Part shown: piece after piece, positions 17,078 to 25,692 of the stretch
How positions within the stretch are numbered: position 1 is the stretch's first letter
How the letters are laid out: every line of letters begins with the position of its first letter
Source: Paenibacillus camerounensis
GTDB taxonomy: Bacteria; Bacillota; Bacilli; Paenibacillales; Paenibacillaceae
Assembly: GCF_000723885.1 (NCBI RefSeq)
Contig: NZ_CCDG010000049.1
Coordinates: 1-64,000, forward strand
Length of the DNA: 64,000 nt
Direction: 5' to 3'
The notes under the pieces: generated by a model
Seen by the model: only the letters and a program-made list of their open reading frames with translations
Told to the model about the DNA's origin: nothing
Database searches by the model: none
Made by a program: the position numbers and the translations under genes

Positions 17078-18580
17078 TTACTTCTGAGTCAGCTTGTAGG
17101 CTGCTTCATATTCTTCAGTAATCTTGGTACCGCCGGAATCCTTCCAGGTCTGTACCGCCTTTTTGAAGTCAGCTTCATTCGATTGTCCCATGATGTACTT
17201 GAAAGTCGCGTCAGTAATGATCTTAGCCAGCTCCGTACCCTGCTCGTTGTTTGTTGCGGAATCGAGCGGCACAGTCGGATCAAACACGGCATACTGGTCG
17301 TTCTCACGGATCAGTTCATTAGCCAGCTGCTTCTCCGGATTGGCATCCTTCAGCGTATAAGCAATTTCACTTGGTCTGCTGGAGGAGAAAGGCTGTACAT
17401 CTGCCTGCCAAAGCTCTTTATCAAGAATTTTATAAGCGCCGTTTTCGTCATACTCGTAATGTGTACCTTCGATACCGCCTGTCATGAGCATGAATGCTTC
17501 TTCGTCGATCAGGTCATTGACGAACTGCAGCAGTCTTTTCAGCTGTGCTTCGGTTTTAACCTCGGATTTCGGGAATGCCATCAGACCGCCGACGCCGCTG
17601 CCTTCGGACCAGATGTGGTACTTGCCGTCACCGTTCGAGATTTTGTTAATCGGCACGAGCTCAAGGCCTTCCTGGAGATCCTGGGACAGTGTTCTCAGGC
17701 TGGAGATATCAACCATACCTGTGTAAATACCGGTTTTACCCTGGGCGAACTGCTGCTGCTGGTCGGTTTTGGCTGTAACTGCGAAGTCCTGGGCCAGGTA
17801 TCCGTTTTCATACAGCTTCTTGGAGAAATTCAAAGTGTCCAAGTATTCCTGGGTATCGAATTCCGGCGTGAATTTGCCGCTCTCATCCACTTTCCAGCCG
17901 TTCGGCGTACCGAAGTAGGAGCTCAGTGTTTTAAAGCTGCTGTAACGCAGATCGGAACGGTCACCGAAGCCGGTTGTATCTTTTACACCGTTGCCGTCCG
18001 GATCATCCTCTGTAAAAGCTCTTGCCACTTCATATACTTCATCAAGGGTAGTCGGAACCGGCAGGCCCAGCTTATCCAGCCAGTCCTTACGCATGATCAG
18101 GCCGGAGCGGGCCAGGTTCTTCTGGAACGGAACACCGTACAGTACGCCTTCAATGGAAGCAGCCTCACGGATTTCCGGAGCAATCTTGGACAGATTGTCA
18201 TAGTCATCGAGATAAGGGCCTACGTCCCAGAACAATCCGGATTTCAGCGAGCTTCTCACCGAAGAGTTGGTCATCATCGTCAAGGTCACGATATCAGCCA
18301 GCTCGCCGGAAGCAAGCGCTGTAGTGATACGTTCTTCCTTGGATGCATCCGGTACCCAGTTGAAGGTAAGCTTAGTGTTGGTATACTCCTCCAGCAGCTT
18401 TTTAATTGTTTCTGTAGGAGGTGAAGCGGTGTGCAGGATATTCAGCCAGGTAACCTCCAGCGGTTTGCTTTCATCGGCAACGGCGGCATTTTTCTCTGCT
18501 TCTTTATCTCCTCCGCAAGCTGACAGTAATGTGGAAAGCATGGTAACACAGGCAAGCATACTGACCCATCTTTTTTTCAT
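17078..18580 (-). CDS. Extracellular solute-binding lipoprotein (LplA/YtcQ type)
   Basis: A 500-aa substrate-binding lipoprotein of a carbohydrate ABC importer. The signal peptide ends in a lipobox LLSACGG with the lipidated Cys at ~22. The mature part has the type 1 binding-protein pattern (TWLNILHTASPPTETIKKLLEEYT near the start). Size and neighbourhood match LplA and YtcQ, which serve oligosaccharides including rhamnogalacturonan fragments in Bacillus. An ATPase of the MsmX type, encoded elsewhere, would be needed because none is present here. Confidence 0.93.
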   Translation of the reverse strand: MKKRWVSMLACVTMLSTLLSACGGDKEAEKNAAVADESKPLEVTWLNILHTASPPTETIKKLLEEYTNTKLTFNWVPDASKEERITTALASGELADIVTLTMMTNSSVRSSLKSGLFWDVGPYLDDYDNLSKIAPEIREAASIEGVLYGVPFQKNLARSGLIMRKDWLDKLGLPVPTTLDEVYEVARAFTEDDPDGNGVKDTTGFGDRSDLRYSSFKTLSSYFGTPNGWKVDESGKFTPEFDTQEYLDTLNFSKKLYENGYLAQDFAVTAKTDQQQQFAQGKTGIYTGMVDISSLRTLSQDLQEGLELVPINKISNGDGKYHIWSEGSGVGGLMAFPKSEVKTEAQLKRLLQFVNDLIDEEAFMLMTGGIEGTHYEYDENGAYKILDKELWQADVQPFSSSRPSEIAYTLKDANPEKQLANELIRENDQYAVFDPTVPLDSATNNEQGTELAKIITDATFKYIMGQSNEADFKKAVQTWKDSGGTKITEEYEAAYKLTQK

Positions 18581-18618
18581 AACTCTTCTCCTTTAAAAGT
18601 AGATTAATTGACACTGCC

Positions 18619-19578
18619 TTAGTAAACGCCGTCTTCGCCCATCTTTTTGGCCAGCTTGTTGGAGGCCATTACGAGGATTAAGCCGACTACACCCTTGAAC
18701 ATACCTACCGTGGTACTGAAGCTGAGCTGACCGTTCTTCAAGCCCGCTGTATAGATGTAGGTGTCAAAAATTTCGGCCACTTCGCGGTTGAGCGAGTTGA
18801 GCAGCAAATACATATGTTCAAAGCCAAGATCCAGCGTGCTGCCGATTTTGAGGATCAGCAGGGTGATGATGACTGGACGGATGGCCGGCAGTGTCACATG
18901 CCAGGTTTTGCGAAGACGGGCAGCGCCGTCCATTTCTGCAGCTTCATACAGCTGAGGGTCCACCACAGTGATGGCAGCCAGATAGATAATAGTTGACCAG
19001 CCGATTTCTTTCCAGATGATCTGGCCGATATAAATCGTGCGCAGCCATTCCGGGGAAGTCAGGAAGCTGATTTTTTTGAAGCCCATGCTGGCAATCACTT
19101 CGTTAATTAACCCGCCGTCCAGCGTCATGAATACGTAGGTAATCGATACAATAATAACCCATGACATGAAGTGGGGGATGTAAATGATGGTTTGAATCCA
19201 GCTTTTGAGATGACGGTTCTTCAGCTCATTTAACATTAAAGCGACAATAATCGGCAACGGGAAGAAAATCACGATATTCAGCGCGAACAGGACGAGCGTG
19301 TTGCGCAGCAGCATCATAAAGGTAGGCTCCGTGAACAGCCGGATGAAATGCTTGAACCCTACCCATTCGCTGCCCGTGATTCCAAGGAACGGCTGATAAT
19401 CCTGAAACGCTATTACAAGTCCGCCCATCGGCAGGTACTTAAATATGATGAAGTACACCAGGCCGGGGAATATCATCAGATATAAGAGCTTGTATTTCTT
19501 TGCTGCGGTCAGGAATGCGCTTCCTTTTTTCTTGTCCAGATTCAGATTTGATGGTGCGGTGATACTTGGAACTTTCAC
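18619..19578 (-). CDS. Carbohydrate ABC transporter permease (LplB/YteP type)
   Basis: A 319-aa inner-membrane permease with six predicted helices and a cytoplasmic N-terminal extension typical of LplB/YteP. The EAA loop that docks to the ATPase reads YEAAEMDGAARLRKTWHVTL (~213-232). It is the first gene of the leftward pectin operon, followed 38 bases later by the binding protein. Its partner permease is not downstream but on the opposite strand at 19859, an unusual arrangement for this transporter type. Confidence 0.93.
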   Translation of the reverse strand: MKVPSITAPSNLNLDKKKGSAFLTAAKKYKLLYLMIFPGLVYFIIFKYLPMGGLVIAFQDYQPFLGITGSEWVGFKHFIRLFTEPTFMMLLRNTLVLFALNIVIFFPLPIIVALMLNELKNRHLKSWIQTIIYIPHFMSWVIIVSITYVFMTLDGGLINEVIASMGFKKISFLTSPEWLRTIYIGQIIWKEIGWSTIIYLAAITVVDPQLYEAAEMDGAARLRKTWHVTLPAIRPVIITLLILKIGSTLDLGFEHMYLLLNSLNREVAEIFDTYIYTAGLKNGQLSFSTTVGMFKGVVGLILVMASNKLAKKMGEDGVY

Positions 19579-19858
19579 TTGTCAGCCTCCTTTGGTCATT
19601 CGGGGATTACGCTCCCTAGACTAAAGAATTTCCGGCGTTACGTATATAATCATTATGTGATTGCGTGGCCCGGACCCTTGCGGCTGCGGCGTTTACGCTT
19701 TCCTGACCTCCTGTGATGATTACAGAATAAGATAATGATTATGTCATGCTTGTATAGCATATCCCGGCCTTAAACCCAATACCTCATGCCCGGATTATAT
19801 ACGTAATTTGTCCCTCTTGGTACAGTTGAAAGGTAACCGAATACGAGGAGGATATGAA
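19579..19858. promoter_or_regulatory. Divergent control region of the pectin transporter genes
   Basis: 280 bases between the divergent permease genes. Two similar sites in direct orientation, TAATCATTATGTGAT (from ~19647) and TAATGATTATGTCAT (from ~19732), lie about 85 bases apart. AraC-family regulators often bind such direct repeats, so these are candidate sites for the RhgR-like regulator encoded nearby. No single promoter is clear. Confidence 0.4.
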
Positions 19859-20743
19859 ATGAACCACAGCTCACGAAGAAAAGAATCACTCAGCGGACAG
19901 ATCTTTACGATCGTAAACGCGGGTGTCCTGATTCTGCTCGCCCTTGCCTGTCTGTTGCCCTTTGTAAACATTATCGCCAGCTCCTTCGCGACCACCCAGG
20001 AAGTGATTGCGAAAAAATTCATTCTGTTCCCGACCACCTTTTCACTGGACGCTTACCGCTACATCCTGTCCACACCGACAATCTTCAAGGGTCTGGGCGT
20101 ATCCGTTGGCGTCACTATTGCAGGTACCGTTGTAAGTATGATTCTGACTGCGCTGATGGCCTATGGGCTGTCCAGAAGATACCTGCCGCTTAGAAACACC
20201 ATTAACTTCATTGTAGTGTTCTCCATGCTGTTCAGCGGGGGCATGATCCCTACGTTTCTGGTTGTAAAATCGGTCGGCCTGATCAACTCCTACTGGTCGC
20301 TGGTATTCCCGGTGGCGATCAACGCTTTCAATATGATTATCATGCGTAACTTCTTCCAGGCGCTGCCTGACAGCCTTGAGGAATCCGCCAAGATTGACGG
20401 AAGCAATGACTTCGGGATTTTCCTGAAAATCATGCTGCCGCTGGCCCTTCCTTCTATCGCTACAATCTCCCTGTTCTATGCCGTTGCTTACTGGAATACG
20501 TACATGAATGCTATCCTTTATATTAATGATTCGGTAAAATGGCCGATCCAGGTCCTGCTGCGCCAGATCGTTATCGTCTCCAGCGGTATGCAGGCCGAGG
20601 GCACCTCAGTCGATATTATCCCGCCGGCCCAGACGATCAAAATGGCTGTTATCGTTGTCGCAACAGTTCCGATGCTGATCGCTTATCCGTTTGTGCAGAA
20701 GCACTTTACCAAGGGTGCACTGATGGGCGCTGTGAAGGGTTAA
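19859..20743 (+). CDS. Carbohydrate ABC transporter permease (LplC/YtcP type)
   Basis: A 294-aa permease with six helices, partner of the LplB-type subunit. The EAA loop reads EESAKIDGSNDFGIFLKIML (~174-193). GAGGAGG seven bases before ATG 19859 fixes the start; the frame extends 17 residues further upstream without a ribosome site. LplA, B and C are usually collinear; here C is divergent from B and A, which points to a local inversion. It ends at a terminator shared with the convergent regulator gene. Confidence 0.93.
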   Translation: MNHSSRRKESLSGQIFTIVNAGVLILLALACLLPFVNIIASSFATTQEVIAKKFILFPTTFSLDAYRYILSTPTIFKGLGVSVGVTIAGTVVSMILTALMAYGLSRRYLPLRNTINFIVVFSMLFSGGMIPTFLVVKSVGLINSYWSLVFPVAINAFNMIIMRNFFQALPDSLEESAKIDGSNDFGIFLKIMLPLALPSIATISLFYAVAYWNTYMNAILYINDSVKWPIQVLLRQIVIVSSGMQAEGTSVDIIPPAQTIKMAVIVVATVPMLIAYPFVQKHFTKGALMGAVKG

Positions 20744-20755
20744 TTGTCTAATACA

Positions 20756-20795
20756 AAAACGGTACCGCCTTTAATTAAGGGCGGTACCGTTTTTT
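20756..20795. terminator. Bidirectional terminator between permease and AraC regulator genes
   Basis: AAAACGGTACCGCC / GGCGGTACCGTTTT, a perfect 14-base-pair stem, between convergent genes. Confidence 0.93.
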
Positions 20796-20862
20796 GTGCA
20801 CCGTATACCGGTTATACAGGTTGTGATGATTATTGCAGTAACCTGAGGATTATATCTCAGTG

Positions 20863-23106
20863 CTAGGCCTCCTGCTGCAGCTTGCGGTACGTACCCGGTG
20901 TAACCTGCTCCTTCTTGCGGAAGGAACGGATAAAGTTCTGCGGATTATGGTACTGCAGCCGCTCGGCAATCTCGCGGATTGTCATATCCGTCTCCGACAG
21001 CCATTTTTTGGCCATCTCCAGCCGATAATTCATCAGATACTCACTGAACGAGGTGCCGTATTCCTTCTTAAAGATACTGCTGAGATAATTCGGATTATAG
21101 TGCAGGCGCTCGCCAATGCCTTCCAGCGTCAGCTCCTGATCAAACTCGGAATGGACAATTGCGGTAATCTTGTCGGACAGGCAGCGGAACTGCTTGCTCG
21201 TCTTCTCCTTCATAGCTGTAGTCATCGGGTAGATGACCTCCTGTACCAGCAGGTGTTCAATCTCCTCGGGATTGCGGATATCCAGCACCCGGTGATACAG
21301 CTTGTTGTTATCCTGGGTCAGCAGAACCTGAATGCCGAGATGCTGCTCCAGCTGAATCAGATTGTTCACCAGCCTCACCAGCATGACTTCAAAATTAAGC
21401 GTGCTTTTGTTCTTGCCGATCAGCTGGGCGAGGAACGGATAAAGTGCTTCTGCTACTTGCTCCTTATCCCCAAGCCGGATACCGTTGAACAGCTGTGATT
21501 CCAGCTCGGCCGGGTAATGAAGCAGCACCGGACCTGAGACAACCCTGGAGATATCCTCATAAAAGATAATGGATTCCTTGCCGAGATTCAACCGCTGATG
21601 CAGCGCCTGCTTCCCCATCTCGCCGGCCTCCTTGCTCTCCAGCAGATCCCTGTAGGACATGCTGAACCCGATGCTGATCGAAACCTTCAGATAATTCCGC
21701 ACCGTCTTCAGCAGCGCGGTTGCATATTCCAGCAGCTCTTTATTCAGCTCCTGCTCCGTTTGCTCCGGCATAACCAGGATAGTCGCCTGGGTGTCATCAT
21801 TCAGGATAATCGGCAGCATCCGCTGACTCTTGGGAATAATCTCTTCTGCCATCTTGTTGATGGCCAGCAGCAGCACATCCTTATTCGTAGCTCCCTGATC
21901 ACCAAGGCTGTCCAGCTGTACCAGCATCGTGACGTATTTCCGGCTTCCGTTAGGCGCATAGCCGAACCGCTGCAGGTTCTTCTCCAGCTCTTCAGCCGTA
22001 ACACGGCTGCGGAACAGGTTGAGAATCAGCTGGGTCTCAAGCTGCGGCAGCTCTGCTTCAATCAGGCTGGCCAGTGATTCCTTCTCCAGCAGAATCGTAT
22101 CAATGGACTGGATGATATATTCGAACTCGTTTTTGGTATTCACCGCAGGAACCACAGACAGACTGCGCTTGATCCGCTGGATCGGTTTTGTAAAATACGT
22201 TGAAACAACATATGCGACAACCAGAATCAGCAGAATACTCAGCAGCCCTAAAGCGAACAAGCCGAATTTGGTCATCTTGAGCGTACCGGCGATCTCTTCC
22301 TGGTCCAGCTCGGTGAGGTATACCCAATTATTATAGGAGGACTTGGAATACAGCAGCTGGAGCGGCTGGTGTCCGTCTGCCTCCAGCTCAGTCTTGCCGT
22401 TCTCCCCGCCTGCGGTAATGAAGCTGCTGAGCTCCGCAAGCTGCCCCTGAGTCAGGCTCGTCTCTTTCTTCCCGGAATCGTACAGCAGCTCACCGGATTT
22501 AGTGAGAATATACACATGCGCATTCTCATCTGTCTTGATGATCGAATCCAGTGTGTGCTGTGAGATATCAGATAAGGCGATAGCCTGCTTTTTGCTGGAG
22601 AAGACAGGCAGTGTATTCACGAACCTTATGCCCTTATCCGTCTTAACCCAGAATAAGCTCTGATTCTGGTTAACAATATACTGCTCACGCAGCTGCTCCA
22701 CATCGTCTTCACTCAGGCTCGTCAGCCGCTCATTCATAATCTGCCAGTTCTGCTCCAGGCTGATCAGCGAATATTCCGTACCTTCCGCCGTCATGGAGGC
22801 AATATAGTTCAGCTGTGAATTGACACTACGGTAAGCCTCAAAGTCCTTGACCGTAATCGGGTTCGTCACCAGGTCCTGAAAAGAGCTCGTCGTGCTGAAC
22901 GTATTGAACGCATATTCAATGCTCTGGATTTTATGCTCCAGATTATTTTTAACCTGTTCAACATAGCTCTGCTTGCTGCTTGAGAACTGGCCGACCACCG
23001 ACCGGATCGTGCTGAAATAAATATAGCTGCCAAAGCTGGCAACCAGCCCCACCCCGAGAATTAGAATAGGAATAAAGATCCCGTAGAACATTCTCCCTTT
23101 ATTCAT
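20863..23106 (-). CDS. Membrane-anchored AraC family regulator (RhgR/YesS-like)
   Basis: A 747-aa one-component regulator. It has an N-terminal helix (~8-30), a large extracytoplasmic sensor region (~31-275), a second helix (~277-299) running into a HAMP-like start (FTKPIQRIKRS), a cytoplasmic linker, and a C-terminal AraC DNA-binding domain with two helix-turn-helices (LTLEGIGERLHYNPNYLSSIF, then MTIREIAERLQYHNPQNFIR). B. subtilis RhgR (YesS), which activates rhamnogalacturonan genes, has the same size and plan. Position next to the pectin genes makes it their likely activator. Its promoter appears to overlap a CcpA-type site. Confidence 0.93.
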   Translation of the reverse strand: MNKGRMFYGIFIPILILGVGLVASFGSYIYFSTIRSVVGQFSSSKQSYVEQVKNNLEHKIQSIEYAFNTFSTTSSFQDLVTNPITVKDFEAYRSVNSQLNYIASMTAEGTEYSLISLEQNWQIMNERLTSLSEDDVEQLREQYIVNQNQSLFWVKTDKGIRFVNTLPVFSSKKQAIALSDISQHTLDSIIKTDENAHVYILTKSGELLYDSGKKETSLTQGQLAELSSFITAGGENGKTELEADGHQPLQLLYSKSSYNNWVYLTELDQEEIAGTLKMTKFGLFALGLLSILLILVVAYVVSTYFTKPIQRIKRSLSVVPAVNTKNEFEYIIQSIDTILLEKESLASLIEAELPQLETQLILNLFRSRVTAEELEKNLQRFGYAPNGSRKYVTMLVQLDSLGDQGATNKDVLLLAINKMAEEIIPKSQRMLPIILNDDTQATILVMPEQTEQELNKELLEYATALLKTVRNYLKVSISIGFSMSYRDLLESKEAGEMGKQALHQRLNLGKESIIFYEDISRVVSGPVLLHYPAELESQLFNGIRLGDKEQVAEALYPFLAQLIGKNKSTLNFEVMLVRLVNNLIQLEQHLGIQVLLTQDNNKLYHRVLDIRNPEEIEHLLVQEVIYPMTTAMKEKTSKQFRCLSDKITAIVHSEFDQELTLEGIGERLHYNPNYLSSIFKKEYGTSFSEYLMNYRLEMAKKWLSETDMTIREIAERLQYHNPQNFIRSFRKKEQVTPGTYRKLQQEA

Positions 23107-23126
23107 TGCGCTGCCCCTTTATTTTT

Positions 23127-23173
23127 TGCTCATTAATAATAATTATAGCGCTTTCAAAAAGGGGTTTCCATGA
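23127..23173 (-). promoter_or_regulatory. Promoter of AraC regulator with overlapping cre-like site
   Basis: Minus strand: TGGAAA, 17 bases, TATAAT. The motif TGAAAGCGCTATAA (23143-23156) overlaps the -10 and differs from the cre consensus TGWAANCGNTNWCA at one position. CcpA binding here would shut off the activator in glucose. Confidence 0.55.
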
Positions 23174-23483
23174 TTTTTTTAACGTGTGCAGTAAATTTTG
23201 CGTTTTTTTGTAAGATACATCAGAATATTGACCACGTTAACAATACAGACACTACGGTGGTCGACTTAGCTGTATAACTATATATTATCTGCTCTATCTA
23301 ATCTGCTCTGTTGCAGCAAATTGACGCTTTACAGCTGCTACATTCATCCCTCCAGAATTCACTGAGTGTGAGAACGGTTTTATTGCCAGCAGAACCAAGA
23401 AATCATTGTTAACGTGTTCACAATAAATAAGTAATCATATATTCTATCCTTGGTATCCAGTTTATCCAATATATGAATCAAGA

Positions 23484-23637
23484 GGTGGGAGTTATAATTA
23501 TGTAGCGGCAAAGCTGAAGTAGGTGGGCAGGAAGTAACCGCACAGTTAATCTTCGCAGACAGCCGGTTGTTGTCCAGTGGACCATTCTGTGAAAACTATC
23601 TGCCGGAGGTTCGCTCTATCATTCTGGAACTCCCATC
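23484..23637. ncRNA. Possible structured RNA, unassigned
   Basis: The ends pair (GGTGGGAGTT 23484-23493 with AACTCCCATC 23628-23637), and inner segments can pair too (GGGCAG at 23525 with CTGCC at 23600; GTCCA-g-TGGAC). I recognise no riboswitch family and no promoter or terminator is clear, so this is a structural hint only. Confidence 0.2.
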
Positions 23638-23662
23638 CGGTACCCGCCTCCTATATAATAGA

Positions 23663-23847
23663 TAACTGCACTCCGTACAACTAAAACGCCACTTTTTCCC
23701 GGGATTATCCGTTTAACTGCACTCCGTACAACTAAAGAGCCGTCTAAGCTGGTTTTGGGACAAATCAGGCTTTTTTAGTTGTATAGAATGCAGTTATACG
23801 TAGCAAATATGGGATTTCGCAAATTTTAGTTGTACAAAATGCAGTTA
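23663..23847. repeat. Four-block repeat element, family II copy 1
   Basis: Forward blocks (about TAACTGCA, CTCC, GTACAACTAAA) start at 23663 and 23714. Reverse-complement blocks start at 23774 and 23825. Spacings are 51, 60 and 51, exactly the geometry of the unrelated family I. The second copy is at 44268-44452. Confidence 0.88.
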
Positions 23848-24031
23848 AAGTGCTCAAGGCAGCAAGAGACTGAGCGTCAGATTATAAAATGCAGAAATGT
23901 TGTCCTCAAAGGCGGCTCTTTCAAACATAAAACAGTAGCAATACGGATATACAGCAGCTACAGACGCGGTGGTGAGCAACTGCTTTCTATTCTATATCCC
24001 TTCTAAATCAGCACCGCTCCTTCCGCATTCG

Positions 24032-24826
24032 TTAAGCTGTATACTCTGCCGCCGCTTCATCCCGCGAGGGAGCCTCACCGGCCATCTGCTTGAGCAGCTT
24101 CTTCATCATGACCGAGCCCTTGACCTTCGTGGTCAGGCATGGGGACACTTCAATGGTATACCTTCCCTGCTGTACAGCTGACTTAAGCTCAGCAACGGTT
24201 GAGCAGTCCTGCTCCAGCCGGTTCACGACACTGCCGTACTGCAGACACTGGTGGCTGTCACTGCCGGCAATGACGGGAATGCCTATGCGCGCCGCAAATG
24301 GTTCAATCAACGCCCGGTACGGCTGCTCACCCTGCATGTAAATATCCTTGGCATTGAAGTCAAAAGCGTCCAGCCGGACCAGCAGCTGCGGGTCCAGATG
24401 ATGCAGCGGTGTTGAGGTGCGGAACGGATGGGCGCCGATTTTCCATAAGCCGCGGGTATCGGCAAGCTCCAGCAGCTGGCGGAACGGGATAAAGCTGTCT
24501 TCACCGGTGCGGCCCTCAAGGGCATAGCGCGCTTCCAGGATATGCTCCTTTAATCCGATCAGCAAAATGTGTCCGGTCTCGGCAATATCGACCTCCATGC
24601 CTGGGAAAATCCTCAGGCCGTCAGCCTCGTAATAATGCCCGTTGTACGGGTACATCCGGTCCAGCGTCTCATACATCCCGAAGAAATTCGAGGTATTAAA
24701 ATGCTCTGTGAGCGCAAGCGCCTGCAGGCCGTTCGCCAGCGCCTCCTTGACCATTTCACGGAAATATTCTTCCGAGAAGGCTGATTTCTTCGACAGCTTT
24801 CCATGGGTATGCAGATCTATTTTCAT
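24032..24826 (-). CDS. PHP-domain metal-dependent phosphoesterase-like protein
   Basis: 264 aa. The PHP metal-binding motifs occur in order: HTHGK (~5), ALTEHFNTSN (~42), GMEVDIAETGH (~78), GAHPFR (~133) and GSDSHQ (~190). PHP proteins hydrolyse phosphate esters of small molecules or nucleotides; the substrate here is unknown. AAGGAGTG ten bases before ATG 24826 fixes the start. It lies at the end of the ECF transporter operon, 29 bases after ecfT. This suggests that the imported compound, or its phosphorylated form, is processed by this enzyme. Confidence 0.88.
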   Translation of the reverse strand: MKIDLHTHGKLSKKSAFSEEYFREMVKEALANGLQALALTEHFNTSNFFGMYETLDRMYPYNGHYYEADGLRIFPGMEVDIAETGHILLIGLKEHILEARYALEGRTGEDSFIPFRQLLELADTRGLWKIGAHPFRTSTPLHHLDPQLLVRLDAFDFNAKDIYMQGEQPYRALIEPFAARIGIPVIAGSDSHQCLQYGSVVNRLEQDCSTVAELKSAVQQGRYTIEVSPCLTTKVKGSVMMKKLLKQMAGEAPSRDEAAAEYTA

Positions 24827-24855
24827 ATAGGGATGACACTCCTTCATTTCCGGGT

Positions 24856-25692
24856 TTAGTATAGCAGATTAGGAACAGCAGCTCCCAGCGGGAACAGCAG
24901 GCCGATATAGACAACAGTGAAAGCCACAAACAGCCAGTCTCTGCGCTGCATGGCGAGGTAAGATAGACGCAGCTTTTTGACCTTGGGATTATTGACCGCA
25001 TAGGTATAGCCTCTTGTCTCCAGCGCTTCAACCGTGGTCCGTGAACGTTTGGCCGTGTTCAGCATCAGCGGATAGAAGACCAGTACGAGAATCCGCAGGT
25101 AATAAGCGGCTGTCCGCAGATAGAGAAAACCATGCTTCTCCGGCCGCTGCCCCCGGAGCCTGAACGAGAGCAGAATCTGGTGGAACTCCTCCAGCAGTGT
25201 CGGGAGAATGCGGTAGCCGTACGACAGGCTGAAGGCAAAGGCATCCGGCACGCCGAGAGCAGATAATCCGTCGCTCAGGCGCTCAGGGTCAAGGCTGGAG
25301 AAAACCGTAATGCTTGCCAGCGAAATGACCGACAGCTTGAGCGTCAGGGTCAGCATCGGCAGCAGCGATTCAGCGCCTCCGCCGAAGAATAGCGACAGCA
25401 GGAACATCCAGCCGATCTGGCTGACCAGACCGAGACAGAGAATGAAAACAATATAAGGACTGACTTTGGACAATATCGTTGTAACCACCATAAAGACAAA
25501 CATTCCAAGCAGAATCGTGCGGTTATAGATGAACCACGGAGTAATGGCAAAAAATAAATACCAGATCAGCAGCATCCGCGGGTCAAGCCTGCCCAGAAAC
25601 GTGCTGCTGCTATTATAGGCGGTACCCAGCAGCTCCAGCTTGATGTGCTCAACCGAGATTTTATTGAGTGCCCGTTTAACAGCTTCCACCAT
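24856..25692 (-). CDS. ecfT: Energy-coupling factor transporter transmembrane protein EcfT
   Basis: 278 aa, about five to six helices with the EcfT coupling-helix signatures ALGVPDAFAFSLSYGYRILPT and SFRLRGQRPEK (Ala-Arg-Gly-type motif, ~160) and TVEALETRGY (~225). It transmits ATP hydrolysis to the substrate-binding S component. It overlaps the ATPase gene by 17 bases, so all three parts of the transporter are made from one message. The N terminus carries ~30 soluble residues before the first helix. Confidence 0.92.
   Translation of the reverse strand: MVEAVKRALNKISVEHIKLELLGTAYNSSSTFLGRLDPRMLLIWYLFFAITPWFIYNRTILLGMFVFMVVTTILSKVSPYIVFILCLGLVSQIGWMFLLSLFFGGGAESLLPMLTLTLKLSVISLASITVFSSLDPERLSDGLSALGVPDAFAFSLSYGYRILPTLLEEFHQILLSFRLRGQRPEKHGFLYLRTAAYYLRILVLVFYPLMLNTAKRSRTTVEALETRGYTYAVNNPKVKKLRLSYLAMQRRDWLFVAFTVVYIGLLFPLGAAVPNLLY

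Larger units (their letters stand above)
23107..24031. other. 925-base gap between AraC regulator and PHP gene
   Basis: No gene is supported. The gap holds the regulator promoter with a cre-like site, a long-spaced 12-base inverted repeat (23233-23244 and 23405-23416), a stretch that can fold into a multi-stem structure (23484-23637) and a family II four-block element (23663-23847). Confidence 0.6.

Noticed and set aside
23521..23560. T-box-like GTGG...ACCGC wording
   Set aside because: The conserved T-box core and a downstream tRNA-related gene are missing.
23663..23847. CRISPR-like look of regularly spaced repeats
   Set aside because: Only four blocks, two of them inverted, with diverged sequence and no cas genes; a CRISPR array has direct near-identical repeats.
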